In this document: positions 49,119-58,428 of the stretch, piece after piece | Position numbering within the stretch: the first letter of the stretch is position 1 | Layout of the letters: each line of letters opens with the position of its first letter | Assembly (NCBI RefSeq): GCF_014203895.1 | Contig: NZ_JACHJY010000017.1 | Coordinates: 1 to 64,000 of the forward strand | Direction of reading: 5' to 3' | Origin: Streptomyces nymphaeiformis | GTDB lineage: Bacteria; Actinomycetota; Actinomycetes; Streptomycetales; Streptomycetaceae | Length of the DNA stretch: 64,000 bases | The notes under the pieces: model-generated | Databases searched by the model: none | The model's input: only the letters and a program-made list of their open reading frames with translations | Told to the model about the DNA's origin: nothing | Program-made: the position numbers and the translations under genes

Positions 49119-50405
49119 TCAGTCGCCGTCCAGCAGGGACCTCAGCCCCCGGGCAAGCCGCTCGTACTCCGCGGGGCGGTTGTAGATCTGGCCGCAGACA
49201 CGGATCCCGCCGCCTCCGGGCCACGGCCAGACCAGGACCCGGCAGCCGACCCTGACCATGATCTCTTCACGCAGAGCCTCCGCCTCCGGTCTGGTCCGGG
49301 CGAACCGCGACGGCAGCCGCAGGGCACGCAGGGCGAGCCGGTCGTCAGCCGGCAGCGGGGTCACCCCCGGCAACTTGGCCAGCAGCCCGGCGCCGTGGGC
49401 CGCGAGGGCGCTGTTGTGGGCCCGTACCCGCTCCGCGCCGAGTGCGGCGAGCAGGTCCAGGCCGTCGGCCGCGGCGAGCAGGCCCGTGTAGTCCGCGGTG
49501 CCCCGGTACTCCACGGCGCGCGGGAAGCCCCGGTGGTCCTCCCAGGACGGAACGGGCGCGGGCACCCGATCCCGCAGGGCGGGCGCGACCGCGAGGACGG
49601 CGGAGCCCGGGGGCGCGTACGCCCACTTGTGCAGGTTGCCGAACCATACGTCCGGCCGGCCGGCCAGCGGGGCGGCGAGCATGCCGGGCGCGTGGGCGCC
49701 GTCCACGACGGTGGTCACCCCGCGATCGGCGAGGTCGGCGAGAAGCCGTGGCCCGGCGACGATCCGGGCCGTGGGTGAGGTGATCTGATCGAGTACCGCC
49801 ACCCGGGTACGGGGAGTGACCGCGGCGAGCACCGCCTCGCGCACCGCGTCCTCGTCCGGCAACAGCGGGTCGAGCGGGACGGTGACGAGCCGGGCCCGGC
49901 GCGCGGCGGCCTCGACCACGGTGCCGTAGCCGTGGTCGGTGACCAGGACCTCGTCATCGGGACCGAGTCCGAGCGCGTCCAGGGCCAGGTGCGCGGCCTC
50001 GGTCGCGTTCGTCACCAGCGCCACGCCCTCCGGGTCGGTGCCGAAGTGCGCGGCGATCCGGGCCCGCGCGGCGGCGAGCCGGTCCGGGACGCCGAGGAAG
50101 AAGGCGTCGGGGTCGGCGGCTGCCTCGTCCGCGATGCGGCGGTGTTCTCGCGCGACCGGGAGCGGGACGGCGCCGAAGGAGCCGTGGTTGAGGTGGGCCA
50201 CCCGCGCGTCGAGCCGGAAGAGCTCGGCACCGCCGGGGAAGACCCCGGCGGGCGCGGGCCCGTCGGTACCGGCAGGCACCGGGCCGTCGGTACGGAGGGG
50301 TGCCGGACCGCTCGCACCGCCGGGCGCGGCGTCGACCGTCCGGCACGGCGCGGCGTCGACCGTACCGCCGGGCGCGGCGTCGCTCGTACCGGCCGGCGTG
50401 CTCAT
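49119..50405 (-). CDS. Class V aminotransferase (isopenicillin-N-epimerase-like)
   Basis: 428 aa from ATG 50405, which overlaps the stop of the glycosidase gene (ATGA). The first 55 residues are a low-complexity Gly/Ala/Pro/Thr run (DAAPGGTVDAAPCRTVDAAP) from imperfect DNA repeats. The PLP domain follows: VAHLNHGSFGAVPLPV, VTNATEAAHLALDALGLG, TTVVDGAHAPGMLAAPLAG and WFGNLHKWAYAPPGSAVL with the Schiff-base Lys. The HxSFG start and GxLHKW motif put it with cysteine-desulfurase-fold epimerases/lyases rather than transaminases in the strict sense. Substrate unknown. Coupling to a secreted glycosidase is odd, and the N-terminal repeats are not part of the fold. Confidence 0.85.
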   Translation of the reverse strand: MSTPAGTSDAAPGGTVDAAPCRTVDAAPGGASGPAPLRTDGPVPAGTDGPAPAGVFPGGAELFRLDARVAHLNHGSFGAVPLPVAREHRRIADEAAADPDAFFLGVPDRLAAARARIAAHFGTDPEGVALVTNATEAAHLALDALGLGPDDEVLVTDHGYGTVVEAAARRARLVTVPLDPLLPDEDAVREAVLAAVTPRTRVAVLDQITSPTARIVAGPRLLADLADRGVTTVVDGAHAPGMLAAPLAGRPDVWFGNLHKWAYAPPGSAVLAVAPALRDRVPAPVPSWEDHRGFPRAVEYRGTADYTGLLAAADGLDLLAALGAERVRAHNSALAAHGAGLLAKLPGVTPLPADDRLALRALRLPSRFARTRPEAEALREEIMVRVGCRVLVWPWPGGGGIRVCGQIYNRPAEYERLARGLRSLLDGD

Positions 50406-52384
50406 CGGGCCTCGGCCGTGGCCGTGTGGCCGGGGGCCACCCTGACGCGGACGGTCGTGTAGACGGCGCCGTCGATCATCCTGGTCTCGGCCGGGCGGGC
50501 GACGCCGTCGACGGTGACGGTGTCGTGGTGGCCGGCGAAGCGTGCCTCCCAGGTGTACGGGGCGGAGCCCGAGGTGTGGGTGAGCGTGGAGCGGTGGGCG
50601 CCCTCGTGCTTGAGCGCGAAGGCCGAGTCACCGATCCGCAGGTCCTCCGCGGTGAGCCATGCCATGCCGGAGGGCAGGCGGGACTGGGTGGTGAGCAGAC
50701 GCGCGGGGGCGTTCGGCGTGACGCCCATGAGGCCCTGGACGGTCTGGGCGATCAGGGTGAAGGACACCTCGGGGTAGTCGCCGTTGGTGCCCTGGCGGGT
50801 GTTGACGTGCTGGACGTCCTTCTGGGCGTAGACGCGCCGCATCCACTTCCAGGCAGTGTCCGGACGGTTGTTGGTGAAGAAGGTGTCGGGGAGGTAGGTG
50901 AGGGCCTCGATGTTCTCGGGGCGGCCCTCGCCCTCGGCCTGGGCGTCGACGTAGTCGAGGTAGGCCTCGCGCCGGGCGCCGGGCTCGATGATCTGCTTCA
51001 TCGGCATGAACCAGCTGTTCTCCTTGCCCCAGCCGGTCAGCGGCCGCCCGTCGATGGTGTAGCCACGGACCATGTCGGCGCCCGAACCGTCACCGCTCCA
51101 GGTCGTGTTGAAGTACGTGCGGAGCTCGCGGGCCCGGCGCGCGAAGTCGGCGGCCGTGCGGGCGTCGCCCTTGGCGCGGGCCAGCGCGGCCACCGCCCGG
51201 TACGCCTGGTACTGGGAGCCGATGGCGTCGCCGGACTCGGCGAGCGGCTCGTCGCTCTGCTCGTTGTAACTGGCCACGCCCTGGAAGATGCCTCTCCCGG
51301 TTCCCTCGGCGACCTTCACCCGGTCGCCGTTGTCCTTCCGGCCGTCGTGGAGGGTGACGAACTCCTCGGTGGCGTGCCGGTAGAAGTCCCACAGCACCGG
51401 ATCGTCGAGGTAGCTCCGGTCGCCGGTCCAGCGGTACGCCTCCTCGGCCTTCTGCACGAGCTCGAAGACGGCGGGGACCTCACGGACGAAGAGGTCGGGG
51501 CGGCGGTAGTCGATGGACAGGTAGGTGCGGTTGTCGAAGTTGAGCGCCCAGACGGGGTAGTAGGCGTGCTCGGCGGTGGCGGACGCGGCGAAGGCGCGCA
51601 GCATCGCCTTGTTCTCGGCGTGCAGTCCGAGCACCCCGGCGCCGGCGAGCTGGTGGGCCATGTCGCGGGAGTAGTAGCCGCTGCGGTTGGCGTAGCCGGC
51701 CCAGTAGGAGGGGGCGTAGACGCCGGTGCCGGTGCCGCCGGTCTGGCGCTCGTCCGCGTTCAGCGGCCCCGGTGTGCCCGGGAGCTGGACCCAGCTGCCG
51801 GCCTTGTGGGTGGCCCAGGCGAACATCTCGGCGGCCTCGGGGTCGCTGGAGGTGATCCGGGGAGTGGCGGGGGTGGCCGGGGAGACCATGACGTCGTCGG
51901 CGTTGACCCAGCCCTGGCCGGACTCGAAGGCGATCTCCAGGCGGTCGCCGGGGGCGAGGGTGACCGGGCCGAGGGTGTGGCGGCGGTACTGGGCGGTGGC
52001 GGGCAGGTCGAGGGAGGCGGCGGGAGAGCCGTTGACCCGCAGGACGTACCGACCGCCCGGGCCGCCGGTGGCGATCCAGGCGGAGATCGTGTACGCGCCG
52101 TGGCCGGTGGCGGACACCGTCTGGGAGACCTTCATGCCGCTGCCCGCGTCGAGGTACGCGAGCCGGGCACCGGCGTGCGGGTAGTTGACGGCGGTCCCCG
52201 TGCCCGGGGTGAACTCCCAGCCGCTGCCCCCTGCTTCGAAGCCGGGGTCGCTCACGGTGAGGAGCGCCGGGGCAGTGGGCGCGGCCTCGGTCTCGGCAGC
52301 GGGGGCCGCCGGGGCGACCACGAGTGGGGCCAGCGCGGCGAGCAGGGCGGTCGCGGATCTGAGAGCCAGGCGGGAACGCGTCAT
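50402..52384 (-). CDS. Secreted six-hairpin glycosidase with N-terminal carbohydrate-binding domain
   Basis: 660 aa from ATG 52384 with GGGAG upstream. Signal peptide MTRSRLALRSATALLAALAP ending APA. Residues about 40-165 form a CBM-like beta sandwich (VSDPGFEAGGSGWEFTPGTG, YTISAWIATGGPGGRYVLRV, LEIAFESGQGWVNADDVMVS). The catalytic part is an (alpha/alpha)6 barrel by its wording: GYYSRDMAHQLAGAGVLGLH, IFQGVASYNEQSDEPLAESG, WGKENSWFMPMKQIIEPG. I cannot name the GH family, but this is typical of enzymes attacking oligosaccharide side chains. It diverges from the sugar ABC/GH36 operon over a shared operator region, so it probably feeds that uptake system. Confidence 0.75.
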   Translation of the reverse strand: MTRSRLALRSATALLAALAPLVVAPAAPAAETEAAPTAPALLTVSDPGFEAGGSGWEFTPGTGTAVNYPHAGARLAYLDAGSGMKVSQTVSATGHGAYTISAWIATGGPGGRYVLRVNGSPAASLDLPATAQYRRHTLGPVTLAPGDRLEIAFESGQGWVNADDVMVSPATPATPRITSSDPEAAEMFAWATHKAGSWVQLPGTPGPLNADERQTGGTGTGVYAPSYWAGYANRSGYYSRDMAHQLAGAGVLGLHAENKAMLRAFAASATAEHAYYPVWALNFDNRTYLSIDYRRPDLFVREVPAVFELVQKAEEAYRWTGDRSYLDDPVLWDFYRHATEEFVTLHDGRKDNGDRVKVAEGTGRGIFQGVASYNEQSDEPLAESGDAIGSQYQAYRAVAALARAKGDARTAADFARRARELRTYFNTTWSGDGSGADMVRGYTIDGRPLTGWGKENSWFMPMKQIIEPGARREAYLDYVDAQAEGEGRPENIEALTYLPDTFFTNNRPDTAWKWMRRVYAQKDVQHVNTRQGTNGDYPEVSFTLIAQTVQGLMGVTPNAPARLLTTQSRLPSGMAWLTAEDLRIGDSAFALKHEGAHRSTLTHTSGSAPYTWEARFAGHHDTVTVDGVARPAETRMIDGAVYTTVRVRVAPGHTATAEAR

Positions 52385-52540
52385 GGGGATCTCCCGGAGC
52401 GTGGGTGGACTCGGCGCGCGGCACGCTAGCAATCCCCACGACGGCTTGCAATGGTTCTCGCAGTTATTGAACGACGGTACAACCGAAAGTTTTCATCGTT
52501 CCATTGCAAGTACAGAGAGGCGCTTGTACTGTCCCGGCTC
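52385..52540. promoter_or_regulatory. Divergent control region with LacI-type operator candidates
   Basis: CTTGCAATGG (52445-52454) and CCATTGCAAG (52501-52510) are exact inverted copies 46 bp apart, each with the palindromic core TTGCAA. GAAAGTTTTC (52485-52494) lies between. I recall CTTGCAG/CTTGCAA-type sites as the target of the LacI-family MalR upstream of malE in Streptomyces, so the LacI regulator at 57430 is a good candidate. AGTACA-N10-TGTACT (52509-52530) follows. The RNA polymerase of both the glycosidase and the binding-protein gene must start within this region. Confidence 0.6.
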
Positions 52541-53920
52541 ATGACGAACAGCGGCCGCAACGAAGCGGACAGATCGATCGGACGCAGAGGCGTCCTGCGC
52601 ATGGGCGGCACCCTCGCCGCCACCGGCCTCGGGGGCCTCGCCCTCTCCGCCTGCACCGGCACCGGGACCGGTGGGGGCACGGGCCGGGCCGGCGACCCGA
52701 AGAAGGGCGAGGTCACCGTCTGGTCCTGGCAGGGTCCCGCCGCCGAACTCAAGGCCCTCCTGCCGGACTTCAACCGGGCCTACCCGGACATCAGGGTCAC
52801 GGTCCAGGACATCGGGAACCCGGCCATCTGGGACAAGATCACCACCGGTCTGGCCGCGGGCGGCCAGGGGCTCGCCGACGTCCTCCACATAGGCGTCGAC
52901 TACCTTCCCGGCTACGTCGAGCGATTCCCCGGCGGTCTCGCCGACCTCGGCCCGCTCGGCGCCACCCGGCACAAGGACGCCTTCGCCGCCGGCCTCTGGC
53001 AGACCGTCTGCCCCGACGGCAAGCGGGTCAACGCCCTGCCCTGGGAGGCCAATTCGGCCGGCTTCTACTACCGCGCCGACCTCTTCGAGAAGGCGGGCGT
53101 CGACGCCGAGGCCCTGCAGACCTGGGACGAGACGATCGAGGCCGGCAAGCGCCTCAAGGCCAAGACCGGCGTCCACCTCCTCGGCATCGACAAGCCGGCC
53201 TCCCAGCCCGATGCCGCCAACTTCTTCCAGATGCTGCTCCAGCTCCAGGGCGCCTTCTACTTCGACCTCGAAGGCCGGGTCACCCTCGACTCGCCCGAGG
53301 CCGTGCGGGCCATGACGCTGATCAAGACCATGAACGACGCCGGTCTCGTCAGCGACCTCGCCGGCGGCTGGAACGCCCTCATGAGCTCGCTCAAGCAGGG
53401 GACCAACGCCGTCGCGCCCTGGCCCACGTGGTTCGGGGGCATCGTCGAGGAGCAGGTTCCCGCCGAGGCCGGCAAGTGGAAGGTGCGGCTCCCGCCCGCC
53501 GTGCGCCGCGGCGGCCCCACCGCCGCCACCGTGAACTCCACCCACCTCGCCGTCGCCGGCAGCAGCAGGCACCAGGCGGCCGCCTGGTCCTTCGTCGAGT
53601 TCGCCCTCACCCGCCCCGCCTCCCAGGTGCGGATCTACCGGGGCAAGGGCATCGCCCCCGCGCTCATGAAGGCCTACGACGACGCCGTGTTCCACGAGCC
53701 CTCGGCCTTCTTCAGCGGCCAGAAGAAGGGAGAGGTCTTCCTCGCCGCCCTCAAGGCACCCTCCCCGGCCGTGAACTACACCTCCGACTACGCCCGCGCT
53801 CTCAAGCTGGTCACCGACGCCCAGTCCAGGGTCCTCCTCAAGGGCGCCGACCCGGCGACCGTGCTCCGCGAGGCAGCCGCCGAACTCGTCCGCCAGACCG
53901 GCCGGAAGGCCGCCCGATGA
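52541..53920 (+). CDS. Sugar ABC transporter substrate-binding lipoprotein
   Basis: 459 aa from ATG 52541; no clear ribosome binding site precedes, so it could be leaderless or start elsewhere. The signal has a twin-arginine motif (GRRGVLRM), hydrophobic region and lipobox LSAC, so it is a TAT-exported lipoprotein. The mature part has the family 1 solute-binding pattern (VTVWSWQGPAAELKALLPDF, TTGLAAGGQGLADVLHIGVD, YYRADLFEKAGVDAEALQTW, HLAVAGSSRHQAAAWSFVEF). It binds an oligosaccharide outside the membrane and delivers it to the two permeases that follow. No ATPase gene is in the operon; a shared MsiK-type ATPase is usual in Streptomyces. Confidence 0.9.
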   Translation: MTNSGRNEADRSIGRRGVLRMGGTLAATGLGGLALSACTGTGTGGGTGRAGDPKKGEVTVWSWQGPAAELKALLPDFNRAYPDIRVTVQDIGNPAIWDKITTGLAAGGQGLADVLHIGVDYLPGYVERFPGGLADLGPLGATRHKDAFAAGLWQTVCPDGKRVNALPWEANSAGFYYRADLFEKAGVDAEALQTWDETIEAGKRLKAKTGVHLLGIDKPASQPDAANFFQMLLQLQGAFYFDLEGRVTLDSPEAVRAMTLIKTMNDAGLVSDLAGGWNALMSSLKQGTNAVAPWPTWFGGIVEEQVPAEAGKWKVRLPPAVRRGGPTAATVNSTHLAVAGSSRHQAAAWSFVEFALTRPASQVRIYRGKGIAPALMKAYDDAVFHEPSAFFSGQKKGEVFLAALKAPSPAVNYTSDYARALKLVTDAQSRVLLKGADPATVLREAAAELVRQTGRKAAR

Positions 53921-54813
53921 GCCTGGCCGAACCGCTCCCGGCCGTCGCCCGCCCCCGGCGGCGCGGCCGGGCGGCCCCGTACCTCTTCGTACTGCCGGCC
54001 CTGCTGCTCTTCTCCGTCTTCAAGCTCTACCCGATCGGCTGGTCCTTCGTGATCAGCCTGCACCGCACCGTCGCGGGCACGGAGACCTTCGTCGGCCTCG
54101 ACAACTACCGGCGGCTGCTCGACGACCCGTTGCTGTGGACCGCGCTCCGCAACACGGCGATCGTCCTCGCCGTACAGGTCCCACTGATGCTGGCCCTCGC
54201 CACGGCTCTCGCCGTCGCCCTGAACTCCACACTCCTGCGCGGCCGCCCGGTCTTCCGGCTGGGCTTCTTCCTTCCGATGGTCACCGGCCTCGTCGCGTAC
54301 GGCATCGTCTTCTCCGTCCTCCTCAACAAGGACTACGGCCTCGTCAACTGGCTGCTCGGCCTCGTCGGCGTCGACCCCGTGCCCTGGCTCACCGACGGCC
54401 TGTGGGCCCGGATCTCCCTGGGCCTCGCCCTCACCTGGCACTACACCGGCTACAACGCCGTCATCCTGCTCGCCCGCCTCCAGACCGTGCCCGCCGAGCT
54501 GTACGACGCCGCCGCCGTCGACGGGGCCGGCGCCCTCGCCGCGTTCCGTCACGTCACCCTGCCCGGGCTGCGCCCCGCGCTGCTGCTCACCTCCGTCCTG
54601 TCGACCATCGGCACGCTGCAGCTCTTCGACGAGCCGACGGTCCTCACCGGCGGCGGCCCCGACAACGCCACCCTCACCATCGGCGTGTACCTCTACCGCA
54701 ACGCCTTCACCTACGCGGACTTCGGCTACGCCTCCGCCCTCGCCTACGCCCTCACCCTGCTCATCGGCCTCCTCGGCCTGGTCCAGTTCCGCCTCCTGGG
54801 AGACAAGTCGTGA
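53917..54813 (+). CDS. Sugar ABC transporter permease (MalF/UgpA type)
   Basis: 298 aa, ATGA-coupled to the binding protein gene. Six membrane helices, first PYLFVLPALLLFSVFKLYPI. EAA loop: ELYDAAAVDGAGALAAFRHV followed by TLPGLRPALL, the site that docks the ATPase. It forms a heterodimeric channel with the next gene product. Confidence 0.9.
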   Translation: MSLAEPLPAVARPRRRGRAAPYLFVLPALLLFSVFKLYPIGWSFVISLHRTVAGTETFVGLDNYRRLLDDPLLWTALRNTAIVLAVQVPLMLALATALAVALNSTLLRGRPVFRLGFFLPMVTGLVAYGIVFSVLLNKDYGLVNWLLGLVGVDPVPWLTDGLWARISLGLALTWHYTGYNAVILLARLQTVPAELYDAAAVDGAGALAAFRHVTLPGLRPALLLTSVLSTIGTLQLFDEPTVLTGGGPDNATLTIGVYLYRNAFTYADFGYASALAYALTLLIGLLGLVQFRLLGDKS

Positions 54814-55661
54814 GACACGCCATGACGAACCGGGCCCCGGGCCGGCGGGCCGGCCGCTCGCTCCTGCTCACCTCCGGCCTCGCCATCGCCCTCGCCGCCG
54901 TCGCCGTGCCCTTCTACTGGCTCGTCGTCGGCGCCACCCACAGCTCGCGCGAACTCTTCACGAGCCCGCCACCGCTGCTCCCCGGCGGCCACCTCGCCGA
55001 GAACCTCGCCACCCTCCAGGACACCGCCCACTTCGGCCGGGTCGTCCTCAACTCCCTCGGCATCGCCGGTGTCTACACGCTGCTCGCGGGCACGGTCTGC
55101 ACCCTCGCCGGATACGGCTTCGCCACCTACCGCTTCCGCGGCCGCGAGACGCTCTTCGGGCTGCTCATGCTGGGCCTCGTCGTGCCCACCCAGATCACCC
55201 TCGTCCCGCTCTTCCGCATGATGGCCGAGCTCCAGTGGCTCGGCACCTACCAGGCCGTCATCACCCCCAACCTCGCCCTGCCCTTCGGCATCTTCCTCAT
55301 GCGGCAGTCCATGGCGGCGCTCCCGAAGGAGCTGCTCGACTCCGGCCGCATGGACGGCTGCGGTGAGCTGCGGCTCTTCCTGAGGGTCGCGCTGCCGCCG
55401 ATGCGGCCCGCCCTCGCGGCCCTCGCGATCTTCCTCTTCCTCTACCAGTGGAACGACTTCGTGTGGCCGCTGATCGTGCTGCGCGACGAGCTCACCTTCA
55501 CCATCCCCGTCGCCCTCGCCTCCCTCCAGGGGCTCGACGAGACCGACTACGGCGCGATCCTCGCCGGCACGTCGGTCGCCGCCGTCCCCATGGCGGTCGT
55601 CTTCCTGCTCCTCCAGCGCCACTTCGTCTCCGGCCTCCTCGCGGGCGCCGTCAAGGAATGA
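54810..55661 (+). CDS. Sugar ABC transporter permease (MalG/UgpE type)
   Basis: 283 aa from GTG 54810, GTGA-coupled, with GGGAG 7 nt before; ATG 54822 (MTNRAPGRRAG) is the alternative. Six helices. EAA loop: ELLDSGRMDGCGELRLFLRV followed by ALPPMRPALAA; the usual A of EAA is replaced by L-D-S. The QWNDFVWPLIVL segment is typical of MalG-type permeases. Confidence 0.9.
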   Translation: MRHAMTNRAPGRRAGRSLLLTSGLAIALAAVAVPFYWLVVGATHSSRELFTSPPPLLPGGHLAENLATLQDTAHFGRVVLNSLGIAGVYTLLAGTVCTLAGYGFATYRFRGRETLFGLLMLGLVVPTQITLVPLFRMMAELQWLGTYQAVITPNLALPFGIFLMRQSMAALPKELLDSGRMDGCGELRLFLRVALPPMRPALAALAIFLFLYQWNDFVWPLIVLRDELTFTIPVALASLQGLDETDYGAILAGTSVAAVPMAVVFLLLQRHFVSGLLAGAVKE

Positions 55662-57433
55662 CCATGACTCTCCAGGCCCGGGCCGACGAGCCCGTGACCA
55701 CCGCGCACGAGACCCCGGTGCCCGCCGAACCCCTTCACGACGGGGTCTCGATCGCCCTCCTCTCCCCCGGCACCACCCCCTCCTGGACCCTGACCCCCCT
55801 GCCGGACGGACTGCGCGCCCTCGACGTCCACGCCCCCGGCGTCCCCGTCGAGATCCGCCTCTCGGTCCCCCTCGGCGACGCAGCCGGCTACTGGCATCCG
55901 CAGGGCGGCTGGCGCCGCACCCTCGTCCCCGACTGGGCCGGGCGGGCCGCCACCTGCCTCGTCGACGGCCCCGCCGCCGGCTCCCTGTACGAGCACTCCG
56001 GCGCCACCCTCCTCACCTGGGCCGCCGCCGACCCCGTCACCGAGGCCACGATCCGCTTCGGCGTCTCCGAGGAGAACGACACCCACGTCGTCCACCTCCG
56101 GCTGCCCGCCGCCGACCGCCCCCACCGCCTGCTGCTCGCACCCCGCTCGGCCTCCGTCGCCGCCGCCCTGCGCCCCATCCGCGCCCACCTCGCCGCCGCC
56201 CACCCTCCGATGCACGTCCCGGACACGGCCCGCGTCCCCGTCTACTCCACCTGGTACGCCTTCAACCAGAACGTCACCGCTACCGCCGTCGAGACCCAGG
56301 CCGCCCTCGCAGCCGAGCTCGGCTGCGGGGCGCTGATCCTCGACGACGGGTGGCAGGCGTACGGCAACGGCCGCGGCTACGCGGGCGTCGGCGACTGGCG
56401 GCCCGATCCCGCCAAGTTCCCCGACCTCGCCGCGCACGTGGCCACCGTCCGCGCCCACGGCCTGCGCCACCTCCTCTGGGTGGCGCCCCTGCTCCTGGGC
56501 CCGGAGGCCGACTGCCACGACCGGTGGGCCGCCGCGGCCCCCCGCCCCGCCACCGTGCCCGGCGCCCACGTCCTCGATCCCCGCCGCCCCGAGGTGCGCC
56601 GGCACGTCGTCGACCTGTGCGTCTCCCTCGTCCGCGACTACGGACTCGACGGGCTGAAGCTCGACTTCCTCGACGAGGCCGCCGTCTACGCGGGCGACGG
56701 CGGCGGCGACGTCGGCCACGCCATGACCCTGCTCCTCGACGGGCTGCGGCAGGAGCTCGATGCCGTCCGGCCCGGGATCCTGCTGGAGCTGCGCCAGCCG
56801 TACACGGGACCCGGCATGGCCCCGTACGGGAACATGCTGCGTTCCTTCGACTGTCCGGCGGACGCCACCGCCAACCGGGTGAACACGCTCGACACCGCTC
56901 TCCTCGCGGTCGGCGGCGCCGTCCACTCCGACATGCTCATGTGGTCGCGCGGCGCCGGTACCGAGGCCGTGGCCAGGCAGTTGATCGGGGCCCTGCACTC
57001 CGTACCGCAGATCTCCGTACGCCTCGACGAGGTGCCCCGGGAGCACCGGGAGACCGTGCGGTTCTGGCTCGGGTGGTGGCGTCGGCATCGCGAGCTGATC
57101 CTCGACGGCGAGACCGAGCCGGGGCGGCCCGACGAGCTGTACCCGCTGGTGCACTCGGCCCGGGGCGAGGAGTGCCTGATCAGCGTGCACGGCGACCGGG
57201 TCGCGACCCTCGACACGGCCGCGTACCGCACCTTCCATCTGGTGAACGGTTCCTGCCGGGACCGGGTGATGGTCGAGGTCACCGGCGGCGGCGGACCGGT
57301 GAGGGCCCGGGTCCACGGCCCCGACGGCCGTATGATGAATGATCCGCTGACGCTCCTGCCCGACGGACCACGGCCCCTGGCCGTCCCGCGCGGCGGCCTG
57401 GTGTCGCTCACACTCACGGAAGGACCGCGATGA
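55658..57433 (+). CDS. GH36-type alpha-galactosidase
   Basis: 591 aa from ATG 55658 (ATGA-coupled; ATG 55664 also possible). N-terminal beta sandwich, about 1-185, then a TIM barrel: VYSTWYAFNQNVT, GALILDDGWQ, GVGDWRPDPAKFPDLAAHVA, RHLLWVAPLL, YGLDGLKLDFLDEA with the nucleophile Asp336, and LRSFDCPADATANRVN with the likely acid/base Asp. The C-terminal beta domain has HLVNGSCRDRVMVEVTGGGG. The spacing is that of GH36 (alpha-galactosidase/alpha-N-acetylgalactosaminidase). No signal peptide, so it acts inside the cell on sugar brought in by the ABC transporter, releasing galactose. Confidence 0.9.
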   Translation: MTMTLQARADEPVTTAHETPVPAEPLHDGVSIALLSPGTTPSWTLTPLPDGLRALDVHAPGVPVEIRLSVPLGDAAGYWHPQGGWRRTLVPDWAGRAATCLVDGPAAGSLYEHSGATLLTWAAADPVTEATIRFGVSEENDTHVVHLRLPAADRPHRLLLAPRSASVAAALRPIRAHLAAAHPPMHVPDTARVPVYSTWYAFNQNVTATAVETQAALAAELGCGALILDDGWQAYGNGRGYAGVGDWRPDPAKFPDLAAHVATVRAHGLRHLLWVAPLLLGPEADCHDRWAAAAPRPATVPGAHVLDPRRPEVRRHVVDLCVSLVRDYGLDGLKLDFLDEAAVYAGDGGGDVGHAMTLLLDGLRQELDAVRPGILLELRQPYTGPGMAPYGNMLRSFDCPADATANRVNTLDTALLAVGGAVHSDMLMWSRGAGTEAVARQLIGALHSVPQISVRLDEVPREHRETVRFWLGWWRRHRELILDGETEPGRPDELYPLVHSARGEECLISVHGDRVATLDTAAYRTFHLVNGSCRDRVMVEVTGGGGPVRARVHGPDGRMMNDPLTLLPDGPRPLAVPRGGLVSLTLTEGPR

Positions 57434-58428
57434 AGGTCGGCATCACCGACGTCGCAGCCCGCGCACAGGTCAGTGAGGCCACCGTCAGCCGGGTGATCAA
57501 CCGGCGCCAGGGGGTGTCCCGCAAGACACGCGAGGCGGTCGAGCGGGCCATGGCCGAACTCGGTTACGAGCGCCCCACCCAGGGCCAGCTGGTGGCGGTC
57601 GTCACCGAATTCGTCTCGAACCCGTTCTTCGCCGACGTCGCCGAGCGGATCGAGTCCGCGCTCGCCCCCCACGGCCTCAAGACCGTCCTGTGCCCCGTCT
57701 TCCCCGGCGGCGTCCAGGAACTGGACTTCCTCACCGCGCTCATCGACAAGGGCGTGGCCGCCGTGGTCTTCCTCTCCGCCTCCAACACGGTCGAGGGCGC
57801 CGACACCGAGAGCTACGAGCTGCTGCGCCAGCGTCGCGTCCCCTATGTCGGCATCAACGGCGAGTTCGCCGACGGCGTGCCCGTTCCCGTCTACTCCACC
57901 GACGACGCCCTCGCCGCCGAGTTGGCCGTCGACCACCTCCACCGGCTCGGCCACCGCCGCATCGGCATGGCCTCCGGCCCCGCCGGGAACCGGCCCGCCG
58001 ACCGACGGGTGCGCGGTTTCGTCGAGGCGATGGCCCGGCGTGGCGCCGAGGACGCCGAACGGTGGGTCGTCCGACAGTCCTACACCGTGGAAGGCGGGCA
58101 GGCCGCCGCCGCGGCCCTCGTGGCGCAGGGCGCCACCGCCATCGTCGCCGCCAGCGACTACATGGCCCTCGGCGCCATCCGGGGCATCCGGCGGCAGGGG
58201 CTCTCCGTGCCCGCGGACGTCTCGGTGGTCGGTTACGACGGCTCGACCGTCACCGAGTTCACCGACCCCGCGCTCACCACCGTCCGCCAGCCGGCCGACC
58301 GGCTCGCCCTGGAGGTGGGCCGCAGCGTCCTCGCCCTGGTCAGCAACCGCGAGGTGCCGACCGGCGAACTCCTCTTCGACCCGGAGCTGGTGATCCGAGC
58401 CTCCACGGGACCGGTGCCGGGCACCTAG
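57430..58428 (+). CDS. LacI family transcriptional regulator
   Basis: 332 aa, ATGA-coupled to the GH36 gene. N-terminal HTH: GITDVAARAQVSEATVSRVINRRQG, followed by the hinge helix region. The periplasmic-binding-like domain has VAVVTEFVSNPFFADVAERI and VDHLHRLGHRRIGMASGPAG plus VSVVGYDGSTVTEFTDPALT. It is the last gene of the operon, and is expected to repress it and the divergent glycosidase until a galactoside enters, through the TTGCAA-type sites at 52445 and 52501. Confidence 0.9.
   Translation: MKVGITDVAARAQVSEATVSRVINRRQGVSRKTREAVERAMAELGYERPTQGQLVAVVTEFVSNPFFADVAERIESALAPHGLKTVLCPVFPGGVQELDFLTALIDKGVAAVVFLSASNTVEGADTESYELLRQRRVPYVGINGEFADGVPVPVYSTDDALAAELAVDHLHRLGHRRIGMASGPAGNRPADRRVRGFVEAMARRGAEDAERWVVRQSYTVEGGQAAAAALVAQGATAIVAASDYMALGAIRGIRRQGLSVPADVSVVGYDGSTVTEFTDPALTTVRQPADRLALEVGRSVLALVSNREVPTGELLFDPELVIRASTGPVPGT

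Noticed and set aside
52485..52494. GAAAGTTTTC as the main LacI operator
   Set aside because: It is a short imperfect palindrome and occurs once; the paired CTTGCAATGG sites are longer and exact, so they were preferred.
52504..54813. A 769-codon frame covering binding protein and first permease
   Set aside because: Only the part from 53917 is a permease; the first part is out of frame with the binding protein and is Arg/Gly-rich.
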